A stretch of 64,000 bases of DNA, from NCBI GenBank assembly GCA_950295325.1, contig OX485807.1:13417001-13481000 (forward strand), given 5' to 3'. The notes under the pieces are model-generated. The model ran no database searches, was not told the origin of the DNA, and worked only from the letters and a program-made list of their open reading frames with translations. Position numbers and translations under genes: made by a program. This document shows, one piece after another, positions 45,480 to 55,689 of this stretch. Position 1 is the first letter of the stretch; each line of letters begins with the position of its first letter. This stretch comes from Polytrichum commune (taxonomy: Eukaryota > Streptophyta > Polytrichopsida > Polytrichales > Polytrichaceae).

Positions 45480-46620
45480 TTGATTTCACATTCATTCAAA
45501 TCATCACATCAATCTACAACATTGAATCGATGTATCGTGAATATGGGTTGCAGTTTCACATTGATTCAAATCATTACATCAAACTACAACTCTGAATCTA
45601 TGTATTCCACACATAGGGTTGCAATTCTCATTTTTTTCGATTCTATAATTTACAGTTGGAGAACCTAAAATGTTGATTAGATTTTCATGAAAGCAAACTA
45701 CATCAAACATTGAACCACTACTTTGGTGTGATTAAGTCGCTGCAGTCAAATTGCTTGCATCGCAGACTTTTAAATTCAAATGTCAACACTAATTTCACAT
45801 GGATTCAATCATGTCAAATCAAACTACAACATTGTATCAATGTCTACCGAACATAGGGTTGCAGGTTTCATCTTTTCATCACTTACAAGACCTAAAAGGC
45901 TAAATCATAAATTCAATCCGTGTTCATGAAAGAAACTGTGTCAAACATTGAACTACTTCTTTGGAACATTTAAGTTGTTGCGGGCGGATTGCAACTTACA
46001 CCGCAAATCTCTAAAATTGTACATCGACATTGATTTCACGTTGACCCAAATATCACATCAAACTACAACATTAAATTGATGTCTTCTGAACATAGGCCGG
46101 TTGCAAATTTCATCTCTTGATTATGTATTTCACAGGTGCACGATCTAAGCAATTCAATTATGAACTGCATCCATGGTAATGGAAACAAACCACTTCAAAC
46201 ATGCCACATTCTTTGGCACATATAAGTTGGTGAGGAAAATTGCATACATCAAAACCTCTAAATTCATATAGCACCATTGACTTCACATTGCTTCAACCAC
46301 ATCAAACTACAATATCGAGTCAGTGCATTCCAAATATAGGGTTGCAAATTTGAATCTCTTGTGTCTGTAATATTGAGTTGCATGACCTAAAAGGTTGAAT
46401 TGTGATTTGATTTCATGTTGATGGAAGCAATTTTTTGTCCAACATGTCACCTCTTTGGCACATATGAGTCAATGGAGCAAATTGCATAACATCACAAGTT
46501 AACCTCGAAGTTCATATATCAAGATTGATTTCACATCGGTCATTCAAACTACCTTCCAAACATGGGTTGAAATTTATAATCTATCGTTTTTGTATTTTTA
46601 CAATTTCAAGACCTAATAGA
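45480..46620 (+). repeat. Satellite-like array, ~240-bp monomer, about five units
   Basis: A landmark (ACATAGGGTTGCA or variant) recurs at about 45611, 45851, 46090, 46333 and 46561, spacings 240, 239, 243 and 228. Each is preceded by CACATCAAACTACAAC and followed by a TTTGG(C/T)(A/G) block. Units are clearly diverged, so the array is old. No frame is conserved. Confidence 0.82.
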
Positions 46621-46639
46621 TGATGAGTGGAATCAGTAT

Positions 46640-47100
46640 TGAATATTGAATCATTAGCTAAATGTTCATTAGCACTAAAAAGATAGTAATCATTAAAGGA
46701 ACTATGTATCAACCCCAACTCAAAATTGAACGCTACTCACTTGCAACTTGAGGTGTTGCACTTTTGTTACTTTACCCAATTTCATGGTCCTTTGTCTTAG
46801 TCATCGTACTCCACTCAAACCCATTTTGGTTCAGATTGTTACAACCTTTAAAAGCGGAGCAATTTCTTGCACTCGAACAAATTTGACCCACTCCACCAAC
46901 TACTAAATCTATTAAACATGGAAGAGCGGTGCATTTTGTCTACGTCCGGGAGACGGTTTGGGCCATTAGGAAGAGAGAAAAATCATGCCCCTCCCTAAGT
47001 TTTAACTAATAACATCACATCACAATTCGTGTTGAGCTAGCATGCGAAACCCAACATTTGGAGTTGAGTCATGAGAGTGAAAAGATGAAAATAGATTAAG
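46640..47100. other. Intergenic; nothing recognised
   Basis: No ORF or repeat of note. Confidence 0.4.
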
Positions 47101-47103
47101 GGT

Positions 47104-47221
47104 TAGTTTTCATGTAAGCCACTTGCCCACTAGATTATAGTGGAAATGTAGATGCCACCATGTGGAATCTACATTTCCATTAGAATCTAGTGGGCAAGCA
47201 TCCTACATGGAAACTAACCTT
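47104..47221. mobile_element. Foldback MITE, GTTAGTTTTCATGTA arms
   Basis: Arms of about 55 bp: outer GTTAGTTTTCATGTA / TACATGGAAACTAAC, middle CTTGCCCACTAGATT / AATCTAGTGGGCAAG, inner GTGGAAATGTAGATGCCACC / ATGTGGAATCTACATTTCC. Longer relative of 23484-23556. Confidence 0.75.
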
Positions 47222-48017
47222 ATGTTTTCATGTCTATTGATATTGACCAAAAAGAATTGCTTCCACAAAGTGTTTCATTTTGTAGGAGAGAGGGAATCGT
47301 TGCTTGTGAGCATACCTCTCAATCATCCACCATAAAACCTTTGCAATAGAATGTACTCTAGAGGTTAGTGTTTTTTACTTTATCTGACACCAATATTAGA
47401 TTTAAAGACCCCAAATAGTCCAATCCAAGTGATTTGAGGTCAATCGGCAACATATATCTATTAATCAGTCTAGTAGTTATTTGTATAGAACTAGATGGAA
47501 CAATATGGTCCCTCCCAAATGTATACTTTGTAAACAAAATCTTAATAAAATACCTTTTTGCACACCCACACAATACCGTATGGACTACATGGAGTGACTC
47601 CTCCATGCCGCCCTTTGTATTACCCAACAAACTTAAGCATGAAACCATACGTTGATAATATGTTGGGTGGAAAATAATTCAAAATAATTAAGCCTATTTT
47701 TTTGGAAATTATTGGGTTGGATGGTCTAAATGAAAGAAGAAAAATAATCATCAAAATGCCTAAATTTGGGGAAATTCTCCAATCTTCCCAAGGTGGTCTC
47801 TCTCAACTTGGGCATTCAAAACTTCAATATCACTTGCAATGCTCAATAAGCTCTCGTCCATTGTCAATGGAATGGATGATTTCATTGATTCGCCTATGGC
47901 TCTTAGCCATGCTTGAAAATTCTCAAACAACCACTCCCAAACATGAACACAAAATAATAAACTACATTGTCCACAACCTAATTAGCACACTAAGACGGCT
48001 TAACCTAAACCCTCAAG
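47222..48017. other. Intergenic; no convincing gene
   Basis: Overlapping ORFs on both strands (47358-47655) and one of 106 codons (47702-48022) have no recognisable motif. Confidence 0.4.
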
Positions 48018-48244
48018 GCTAACATCCCCGCGGGGGGGGGGGGTGCACCTTTCATTAAAAACCAAGGACCACGTGCATTTGCAACATACTCTAAGAGCTT
48101 CCTATATACAAATGTTGTTTTTGTAACTTCAAGCAATATAGTACATATTCAATGATAAAAAATACAAGTGACAATATGTATAGATTCATATATTGTCATT
48201 AAGATAAGTATATAAATGCACTTCTGAATAATAATGATTGCCTA

Positions 48245-48727
48245 TCATATGTATAATGTAAAACCATGGTATTCATTAATAAAGTCGTTGAAGACTTTTT
48301 CATCCCCTCGATGTAATTCATAAGCATCTAAGTCTACAATATATGTCATAGAAGCTAATGCAATTATTGTTTCCAAATCTACCATCAAATGCTCCATAAG
48401 ATGATAAGACCACTTATTGTTGGTTCCTTTTTGATACCAACATAAACCGATTTCCATGTTTGATGGACGGTCCATCAAGTCAATTGGACTCCTACACTCC
48501 ACCCAATTATTACCAAATTTTCTACGTATTCTATAAACTCTCCCAACAAACCAAACCCTAATTGGAGTTAATTCTTTTGGTCTACACACATTTTTGACAA
48601 TCCGAGCTTCATGTGTGTTCAAAAAACACACCCCACAACCACAACCAATATTTAACATAGTATCAAGATTTGCGGTAGTAAGGAGTTTAGGCTTCGTATA
48701 TAAATGATAGCCTAAATTTGAGTCCAT
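48245..48727 (-). CDS. Conserved protein of Mutator-like element M3, unknown family
   Basis: 160 residues from ATG at 48727 to a stop at 48245. Seen: MLNIGCGCGVCFL, a basic segment VWFVGRVYRIRRKFGNNWVE, CRSPIDLMDRPSN, then KGTNNKWSYHLMEHLM and IIALASMTYIVDLDAYELH. The last 60 residues are conserved in the M2 relic at 21121-21303, so the frame was once under selection. Upstream on the same strand the sequence continues to read like protein across frameshifts (QYDVKSIVAHVEVGESTIF, VSQLNGNLTLSKDRWTQI), suggesting this ORF is the 3' part of a larger broken gene about 900 bp long. It could be a captured host gene fragment (Pack-MULE) or an element protein; I do not recognise a domain. Confidence 0.6.
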   Translation of the reverse strand: MDSNLGYHLYTKPKLLTTANLDTMLNIGCGCGVCFLNTHEARIVKNVCRPKELTPIRVWFVGRVYRIRRKFGNNWVECRSPIDLMDRPSNMEIGLCWYQKGTNNKWSYHLMEHLMVDLETIIALASMTYIVDLDAYELHRGDEKVFNDFINEYHGFTLYI

Positions 48728-48730
48728 CGA

Positions 48731-49150
48731 TCTTTAGATAAAGTTAGATTGCCATTTAGTTGACTAACAACTGTACTTTTTGAAAATTGTAGACTCCCCT
48801 ACCTCTACATGAGCCACAATGGACTTTACATCATACTGAGAGGGCATCTCAACATTTTCATGTTCATCGATTAGAACATCCAAGGCATCTTAAAGCTCGC
48901 TTTGCAACCCCACGTCTTCATGGAAATCATTGTCAACTTGTGACAGCATCAATTCCGTCCCTATGACAACTTCCTTGCACATGTTTGAATGTCTTCTCCA
49001 ACAGTGCAATTTTCCTTGTGACCACCTTGTGCACTAGAAACATCAATCAATGTGTGATCATAATCACCCTCCCCATCCTCCTCCGTACTTCCAAATAAAT
49101 AAACCTTAATAAATGACCCCTACCATACAAGTACAGATGTGGTATATTTT
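48731..49150 (-). pseudogene. Broken upstream part of the M3 protein gene
   Basis: Minus-strand translation gives acidic sequence in three frame blocks: EEDGEGDYDHTLIDVSSAQG; then LMLSQVDNDFHEDVGLQSEL, stop, DALDVLIDEHENVEMPSQYD; then STVVSQLNGNLTLSKDRWTQ. Frame changes at about 48970 and 48780 and one stop separate them. This is a guess from composition and continuity, not from a known family. Confidence 0.4.
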
Positions 49151-49352
49151 CTAGAGGTCCTTCATACATGTACATAACTATGAGTTATAATTTGTGTAGC
49201 ACATGTATACATAATGCGGAAAAGTTCAAATTAATACCCTTTTTGTGCACTCACATATACTCACATGTGTTATGAAAGGTGCACCCCCTGAGCTAACATC
49301 ATGTACTTAGCCGCCAAGAATGAATGGAAAAGATAAGTTACACTACCAACAA

Positions 49353-49732
49353 CTACACTATATATGTCATTTAGTGTCACCAATTCTAATTGTCTTGCTC
49401 AATACTAATTGTAAACGGCGGTGTATTGTCACCAACACTCAATGTTAACCCAACATTATTTGTCATTCCTTGTAAATATTTTGGGGGGATTATAGAGTTA
49501 CAGTGTTGTAAATATTGTCACTTACCAAGTGATTTTTCATCTAAATTTCAATCATCCATGATAATATATTCATCACAAGTTACTGACAAAATAAGGTAGG
49601 GCTTTGGCCAAGGGATGAACTCATCCATCATCCATGACAATATTTGTTCACTTATTCATGAAAAGTGTCATCTGAAAAGTTACCATAGTGACATAAAATA
49701 CCATATGACACTAAATAGCATATTTGGTGTAG
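49353..49732 (+). mobile_element. CTACAC-type MITE R3, copy 1
   Basis: 380 bp; ends CTACACTATATATGTCATTT and AATAGCATATTTGGTGTAG. Closely similar along its length to 57881-58254 in the opposite orientation (TCATCACAAGTTACTGACAA, AAGTTACCATAGTGACAT). Non-coding. Confidence 0.72.
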
Positions 49733-49826
49733 CACTTGCAAATAAAAATGTTTGTAGTCCATTTACTAAGTCTAAAAAGTGTATTTTATGGTTGTCAAAG
49801 TTGCACGTGTGCCCATAGGTTGAATA

Positions 49827-50835
49827 CAGTCCTACCTCTTTAATATGACACGTTTGGGAAACAAGAAAACCGTCGTATTGTTGAGGTGTCACAATTTTTG
49901 ATAATATGACAGATTGGACCTCTTTGTCATAATAACGAGGTATCTCATGAAAACACACATTAGATGTTTGGTCACATACATGAAATGAACACATTTTCAA
50001 GTGTCTTTATAGATATGCAAATTTCTCTCATAAGATCTATGTGGACTTGAAGAAAGAATTAATAGTTCGTTGATGTTGCCACTTCACGATAAAATCACCA
50101 AAGTACAATTTGTGCATCACCCATTATTGTCATACCTCTGTCAAAACAACTCTAAATTGAGCAAAAATACTTACCAAATGATGTGTTATTTCCATAGCTT
50201 TCCAACAATATGTTAGTCAAAACGGTCGGATCATAATTGACCTTACAACGTGCAAAAGTAGAACGTTGTCTTGAAATCAACTTCTAAAACTCAACCAACC
50301 TTCAAACGGTCATAACTCTACTGATCTAACTCATAAATGAGAAAAACTACCACCAAAAGAAGAGCAATTTCAGTAATTTTCCAATAATATGCAAATCAAA
50401 GCAATATGATGAATATTGAGTTCAAAATGCTCATTAACAAATTGTGCACCTTGGTTTAGGGTTTAAGTGAAAGACCGTTTTGAAAGAGATAGAAGTCAAT
50501 GAGTCTCTTGATTAGGTTTTGAGATAGAGAACCTAGTTCCCTTAGGTCCCATGTTTTAACATCAATTTACATTAATTTTTTCTTTTATTCCCATTTCATA
50601 TGTGAAAGTTGCATAAATTTCATATTGATTATGTACTTATACATATGTGGGACCCGCTGTGGATGCATTTATTACCTCTATAATATGACATTTTAGGGGT
50701 CCAAGAGTGTTGTATTAACATTGTCACAGTCGTGGTATAGAGGTAGATTCTAACTAGAAAGTCTAGTTTACAAAATTTGTGTCATTATATCGAGGTTATC
50801 ATATTATCGAGTGTCCTATTAAAGAGGTTGGACTA
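49827..50835. mobile_element. Emigrant/pogo-like element
   Basis: 1,009 bp between TA dinucleotides (49825-49826, 50836-50837). Left end CAGTCCTACCTCTTTAATAT and right end ATTAAAGAGGTTGGACTA are inverted copies and fit the CAGTNNAACCTCTATAA style of plant pogo-like (Emigrant/Lemi) elements with TA target duplication. Weaker inverted similarity continues inward about 150 bp. No transposase ORF is left. Confidence 0.7.
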
Positions 50836-50839
50836 TACT

Positions 50840-51704
50840 CCCGTTCCACACCACCTTGATTTCAAACCCAATGTGAGCCAACTCAACTAACCAACAAAAA
50901 AACAAAAAAAACAAATCAATGAATCAATGTAAAGAAGAAGAAAACTTTAAAAAAATAAATAAATGATCTTTACTTACTCTAAACTCCGTAATGTCAACCT
51001 CCCTATCATCATCCCTTCTCTTATATCCCAAAACCCTAGGGAAGGGACGCTCCTCCTTGTTGTCACGTTTCCCTCCCATATATCACAGGTTTTGACATGA
51101 AAATAGCCCGCCAAAGAATTTGAACCACACGCTCGCACACACCACATTGCCATCATTGCAAGTATGATCAAAATTGCAACTTTGACTTGTATTCCACAAC
51201 ACCCCATGCCCCACACTACTTAATTTCTTTTTATCACGCATCCATGTCACCACCACAAAACCCCTTGGCATCGCGTGCACTCGAGTTGCTGCGAGCATGA
51301 TACTCCGGAGTTCAAAGTGTACCAGACAACCCCCAAAATACTCCTCAAACCAGCCACCCACCTTCACAACATCACCATAGAACGACTCATATTCAAACTA
51401 AGCTCCTAGCATCCCACAGTTACATCCCACATGGCCCCACAAAACGAACGCACAACGCTAAGTAACAACATCATGGCCACCACACAACTGTAGTGACAAG
51501 GGAAAAAAAAAACTTACCCAAAAACAAAAACAACACAAATTACTTAAACCTTGTCACACTTTTGGTGCAGATTCACTGTAATAAGTCTTACATTCAAGGA
51601 CAAGCGTACTCGACTCACTACCACCACATGTGATCCTCCCTTCTGGAGATCGAGATCTAATTTCAAGTAAGTATATATTTAAAAAAGTCTCCCATATATA
51701 ATTC

Positions 51705-51736
<32 letters not shown>

Positions 51737-52140
51737 TGGTAGTGGCCTCTGGGGCCGAATAAATCGTCATGTGGGATGCGATCTATAACTTGGATCTCAC
51801 ATGTGACCCCACGGCCTCGATCAGGCCTGTTATTTTTAATAAGCATCTGCAGGCTAGGGGACTATAATAGTAAATGCAAACCACCTTGCCAGTGTTTTGG
51901 GTTGAGAGTGTGTGTGTGTGTGTGTTTTTTTTATCTATACCTTATCTTGTCTAAGTTAAGTTGAAGCTAGCTTTTCATGGGCCTCATCGGTCATGCTTGC
52001 TTTAATTTCCCTAGCTAATAGCGTTGAGGAGCTTCCTTCTTCTTCGTTCTTATTATAAGTAGTAGTCGTAGTTGTAGTAGTAGCTTGGCAGCTAGCTAGC
52101 TAGCTAGGTTGCGAGGGTGGACACATGCTCGAGGTCCCTT
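50840..52140. other. Intergenic; microsatellites, no gene
   Basis: Contains a segment (TAAACTCCGTAATGTCAACC, 50980-51030) shared with 57817-57870, an (AGT)9 run at 51709-51735, a (GT)n run near 51908-51926 and (GCTA)4 near 52090-52107. Confidence 0.5.
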
Positions 52141-52260
52141 CAAATATGCCTCCAAGTACGATAATCATGCGAACTTCAACGAAGATCATGGGTACCCTCG
52201 AAATATCGTTTCGATCACTACCCCTTTTCACATGGCATTCTCGACATTGGGAACCACGTT
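52120..52260 (+). other. Duplicated coding-like segment, copy 1
   Basis: Reads FNEDHGYPRNIVS followed by PFHMAFS within a 66-codon ORF (52109-52309). The partner at 53440-53545 reads LNEDHGYPWKIVF and PFRMKFS. Both lie 5' of a short hydrophobic or basic tail. Conservation at the protein level suggests a duplicated gene fragment; family not recognised. Confidence 0.35.
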
Positions 52261-52577
52261 GCTTGCAAAAATGGGTAATGTAATCGTTTCCACTTCAATC
52301 TATATATAGATATACGTGTGTGTATAGGTTGTGTGAAGTGTGATTCAATATTTTATACGAAATGAAATGTCAATTCATGACATGTTAAGCGTTTGTAGAA
52401 TTTGTTGCTATTGGTTATTCAAGGGTTAAATTGTCAATGATCGACAGCCGCTCAACACCGATCACTTTAGGCGCACCTATATAATCACTCGAGAAGGTCG
52501 CATGTACGTTTTTGAAGATTGACCGGTCTAAAAAATATGAGGTTTTGTGAGCTTGATTTCTCATTCTTGCGACATTA

Positions 52578-52971
52578 GAGCATCCTCAGTCGGTCTAGGT
52601 AAAGCTCACTGCAAACCAAAACCTATCTTTTGACTGACCTAAAATTAGAAACTGAAATTACCATCATTAGAAGCACACCTAAATAAACGTGAGATATTTC
52701 TCAAGAAAAAAGAATTGTAAAAATTTGACGTAGGTGAAATCCCTCATTGAAAACACCACATTTTCAAAATTTAGAGGGAGTGCACCAAATCTTGCTTTAA
52801 AATGGAAAGATCCTCCCACACTCCCTCCAAATTTTTGACATTTAGAGGGAGTGTGGGAGGATCTGTCCATTTTAAGCAAGATTTGGTGCACTCCCTCTAA
52901 ATTTTGAGCAATTTTAAGCAAGATAGGTCTTGGTTTGCAGTGAGCTTTACCTAGACCGACTGAGGATGCTC
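52578..52971. mobile_element. Tourist-like MITE (PIF/Harbinger group), copy 1
   Basis: 394 bp flanked by TTA (52575-52577, 52972-52974). Ends GAGCATCCTCAGTCGG and CCGACTGAGGATGCTC. The two halves are largely complementary, with a central stem CTCCCACACTCCCTC / GAGGGAGTGTGGGAG. The copy at 63424-63818 is nearly identical. The 100-codon minus-strand ORF inside is a product of the hairpin. Confidence 0.9.
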
Positions 52972-53439
52972 TTAGTTGCATGCCAGATTTGGTAAATGGG
53001 TAGGATGTTTTTTTTAGGATTTATTGCACACTAGGGGAGACGAAACCTCCTAGAAGCAAGTACAATAAGCTTTCTCTTTCTTATATGGACCTAATGTGGG
53101 CACCTCCAACTGGACAAGAACAATTTATGATTGTCGAAGGTTGTGATTTTGAGTTTCACAATCAAAGTAGAGATACAAAAGTGATAAGAAAGCAAACTCA
53201 AGATTCCTCTTATTCATCAAACGATCACACGGGCCATTCCAATTACGTCAACTAGATGTTGAACCTACAATCGTGTCCATATTTTGAGCACGTAAATTTG
53301 ACGGCCTCGTCGTAACACATACACCTTTTGCAGTGACCTTGTCCTGATTACATGCCTTGTCATATACCACTCAAACATAGGCACCCAATTATGAAAAAGC
53401 GACCACATAAGGCCCACACACCTCTCTACCTTAACACTT

Positions 53440-53600
53440 ATAATGCCTCCGGTACGATATTATGTGAGCTCAATGAAGATCACGGGTACCCTTGGAAAAT
53501 CGTTTTTGGGTACCCTTTTCGCATGAAATTTTCTTGGAGTTGCTTTGTGAAGGAGAGAAGTGCAAAGAAGGGAAGAAGGAAAAAAATGGGTGAGCAATAA
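53440..53600 (+). other. Duplicated coding-like segment, copy 2
   Basis: Reads YNASGTILCELNEDHGYPWK then IVFGYPFRMKFSWSCFV within an 82-codon ORF starting at 53352 and ending in a Lys/Arg tail. See the partner at 52120-52260. Possible exon of an unannotated gene or an old transposon protein. Confidence 0.35.
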
Positions 53601-53819
53601 AAGACTGCGGTGGTGTATATCATTGTGTTACTTTTAGCCGGGTGTTAAAAAAGTGGCTCACTTGATTGGGGGTTCTTGTACCCCAAATAATGGTTTGCTG
53701 CGACTTGGGATGATTCGGAATCGAAGGAGACCGAGTCTTGGAGTCGAAGTTTGAGTCACGGTTTTCCCTTGTCAGGATCATCAGAGCCGGGGAATCGCAA
53801 TCATCTGGAATTTTTGATC

Positions 53820-53862
53820 TCATCACTCACTCAGTCACTCACTCAGTCACTCACTCACCCAC
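53820..53862 (+). repeat. Minisatellite (TCACTCACTCAG)n
   Basis: Three to four copies of the 12-bp unit immediately before the 273-bp array. Confidence 0.85.
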
Positions 53863-53879
53863 CCGCCCCCTCCGTGATT

Positions 53880-54957
53880 GAAGCTGCCGCTTCTTCTACT
53901 CGACAAAACTCCGACGTCAAACTAAACTACGACATGTCAATGTGAGAGTTACAAAAAATTTTACTCTACCGACCGCAGGTTTTTGGTTGTCGATCCTTTC
54001 CGAATCGTAATCAAAATGGTGTTTGTTTCCGCATTTTTCCTCTCGTTACGAGTCATAACGGATGGTTGGAATGGACAAGTTTTTTCCCAGTGCATATTCC
54101 ATTACAACGTTTTGGAAATTGATCTCACAAATTTACTTCGCATTGGAAGTTGAAGTTGTTGCTTCTTCTACATGGCAAAACTCCGACGTCAAACTAAACT
54201 ACGACACGTCAATGTGAGAGTTACAAAAAAATTTACTCTACCGACCGGAGGTTTTTGGTTGTCGATCCTTTCCGAATCGTAATCAAAATGGTGTTTGTTT
54301 CTGCATTTTTCCTCTCGTTACGAGTCGTAACAGATGGTTGGAATTAATGGACAAGTTTTTTCCCAGTGCATATTCCATTACAACGTTTTGGAAATTGATT
54401 TCACAAATTTACTTCGCATTGAAAGTTGAAGTTGTTGCTTCTTCTACATGGCAAAACTCCAACGTCAAACTAAACTGCGACACGTCAATGTGAGAGTTAC
54501 AAAAAAATTTACTCTACCGACCGGAGGTTTTTGGTTGTCGATCCTTTCCGAATCGTAATCAAAATGGTGTTTGTTTCTACATTTTTCCTCTCGTTACGAG
54601 TCGTAACGGATGGTTGGAATGGACAAGTTTTTTCCCAGTGCATATTCCATTACAACGTTTTGGAAATTGATTTCACAAATTTACTTCGCATTGAAAGTTG
54701 AAGTTGTTGCTTCTTCTACATGGCAAAACTCCGACGTCAAACTACGACACATCGATGTGAGAGTTTTAATTTACCGACTGGAGGTTTAGGGTTGTCGATC
54801 CGTTCCGAATTGTAATCAAAATGGCATGTTTTTTGCATTTTTTTCCTCTCGTCACCAATCATAACGGATGGTTGGAGTGGACAAGTTTTCTCCCAGTGCA
54901 CATTCCATTACAAAGTTCAGAAATTGAGTGCACAAATTCACTTTGCATTGAAAGTCA
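53880..54957 (+). repeat. Satellite-like array, ~273-bp monomer, four units
   Basis: TTCTTCTAC landmarks at about 53891, 54163, 54439 and 54711, spacings 272, 276 and 272. Units 1-3 are nearly identical (AAAACTCCGACGTCAAACTA, CCGAATCGTAATCAAAATGG); unit 4 is more diverged. It looks like a recent amplification. Confidence 0.9.
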
Positions 54958-54959
54958 AC

Positions 54960-55498
54960 AACGATATATGAAAATAACCAAACATGAGATTAGTTGTAAG
55001 ATTCGACCCAAAGGGCGAGGTTTTTTGTTGAGTCCCCACTGATCTTGGACAACATGAGGGGATTATGGTAAGAAACTTGGCCGCCATAAGTTTGCAACTG
55101 AAATTATGTCATGAGTTACTCTCGTACACTAAGGTAGAAATACCATAACCGGTTAACTACCCTCTACCCGTGCAGTAGACTTCCGTCAGAATAGTGAAGT
55201 GCCATTTCTAAAACCGATCATTGTGAGGTTGGCAACTTCAATGCGTGTACACTTAGTTTAGCCAAATTCCAGTCGTGTTTAATGTACTCATGAGTCAACC
55301 AGTTTAGGTGATGTTTTGTATGGAAATGAGGAGTATCGTGTTCGGTGGAAACGAGAATGCAGTGAATGAGTAGGGGGCTTGGCAACTTTCCACTTTAAGA
55401 AATTGTAGAATTTTTTGTATAGGGAATAAAAATATGAAACAACTTCCATTCTTCATGAATTCTTCTCTTCTATCTTGGAAAATCACCTCATGTTTTAG
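54960..55498. other. Intergenic; no gene seen
   Basis: Short ORFs only; nothing recognised. Confidence 0.4.
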
Positions 55499-55685
55499 TT
55501 TTTTTTTTTTTGAGATAGATGGCCGACACGCCAACACCACAACATAGGAGACAGTTGACCACCTGACAAGTTTTTTGTCAAGTAGAGAGGAGATTTCACA
55601 ACCGGGAATTGAACCGCCAACCTCTTCCTTCAGATTTGGATATCTCTCCACCATCATCCAATATTTTAAGGTCATCTCCGACCAT
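55499..55685 (-). mobile_element. SINE, full-length copy
   Basis: On the minus strand: A-box-like TGGATGATGGTGG, B box GGTTCAATTCCC, a body containing CTCCTCTCTACTTGAC and GGTGGTCAACTG, then a poly-A tail of 13 (55499-55511). Flanking CATGAGAAAATTTTT and CATGAGGTGATTTT form an imperfect target duplication. The head resembles a tRNA. Confidence 0.65.
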
Positions 55686-55689
55686 AAAA

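Larger units (their letters stand above)
48027..49291 (-). mobile_element. Mutator-like element M3 with ORF
   Basis: 1,265 bp. Ends GGGGGTGCACCTTTCAT and ATGAAAGGTGCACCCCC, flanked by a perfect 9-bp duplication GCTAACATC (48018-48026, 49292-49300). The left end carries a poly-G run. On the minus strand both flanks match M2, with a 160-codon ORF and broken upstream coding sequence between them. Variable 9-12-bp duplications across three copies point to the Mutator group, although no transposase catalytic domain is seen; non-autonomous or gene-carrying. Confidence 0.82.

Noticed and set aside
52679-52981. 100-codon minus-strand ORF, repeated at 63525-63716
   Set aside because: It lies wholly inside the Tourist-like MITE and changes with the hairpin; not a gene.
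53440-53545. Molybdopterin oxidoreductase (nitrate reductase/sulfite oxidase) fragment suggested by DHGYP
   Set aside because: Only the short DHGYP-like string matches; the following residues do not fit the family.
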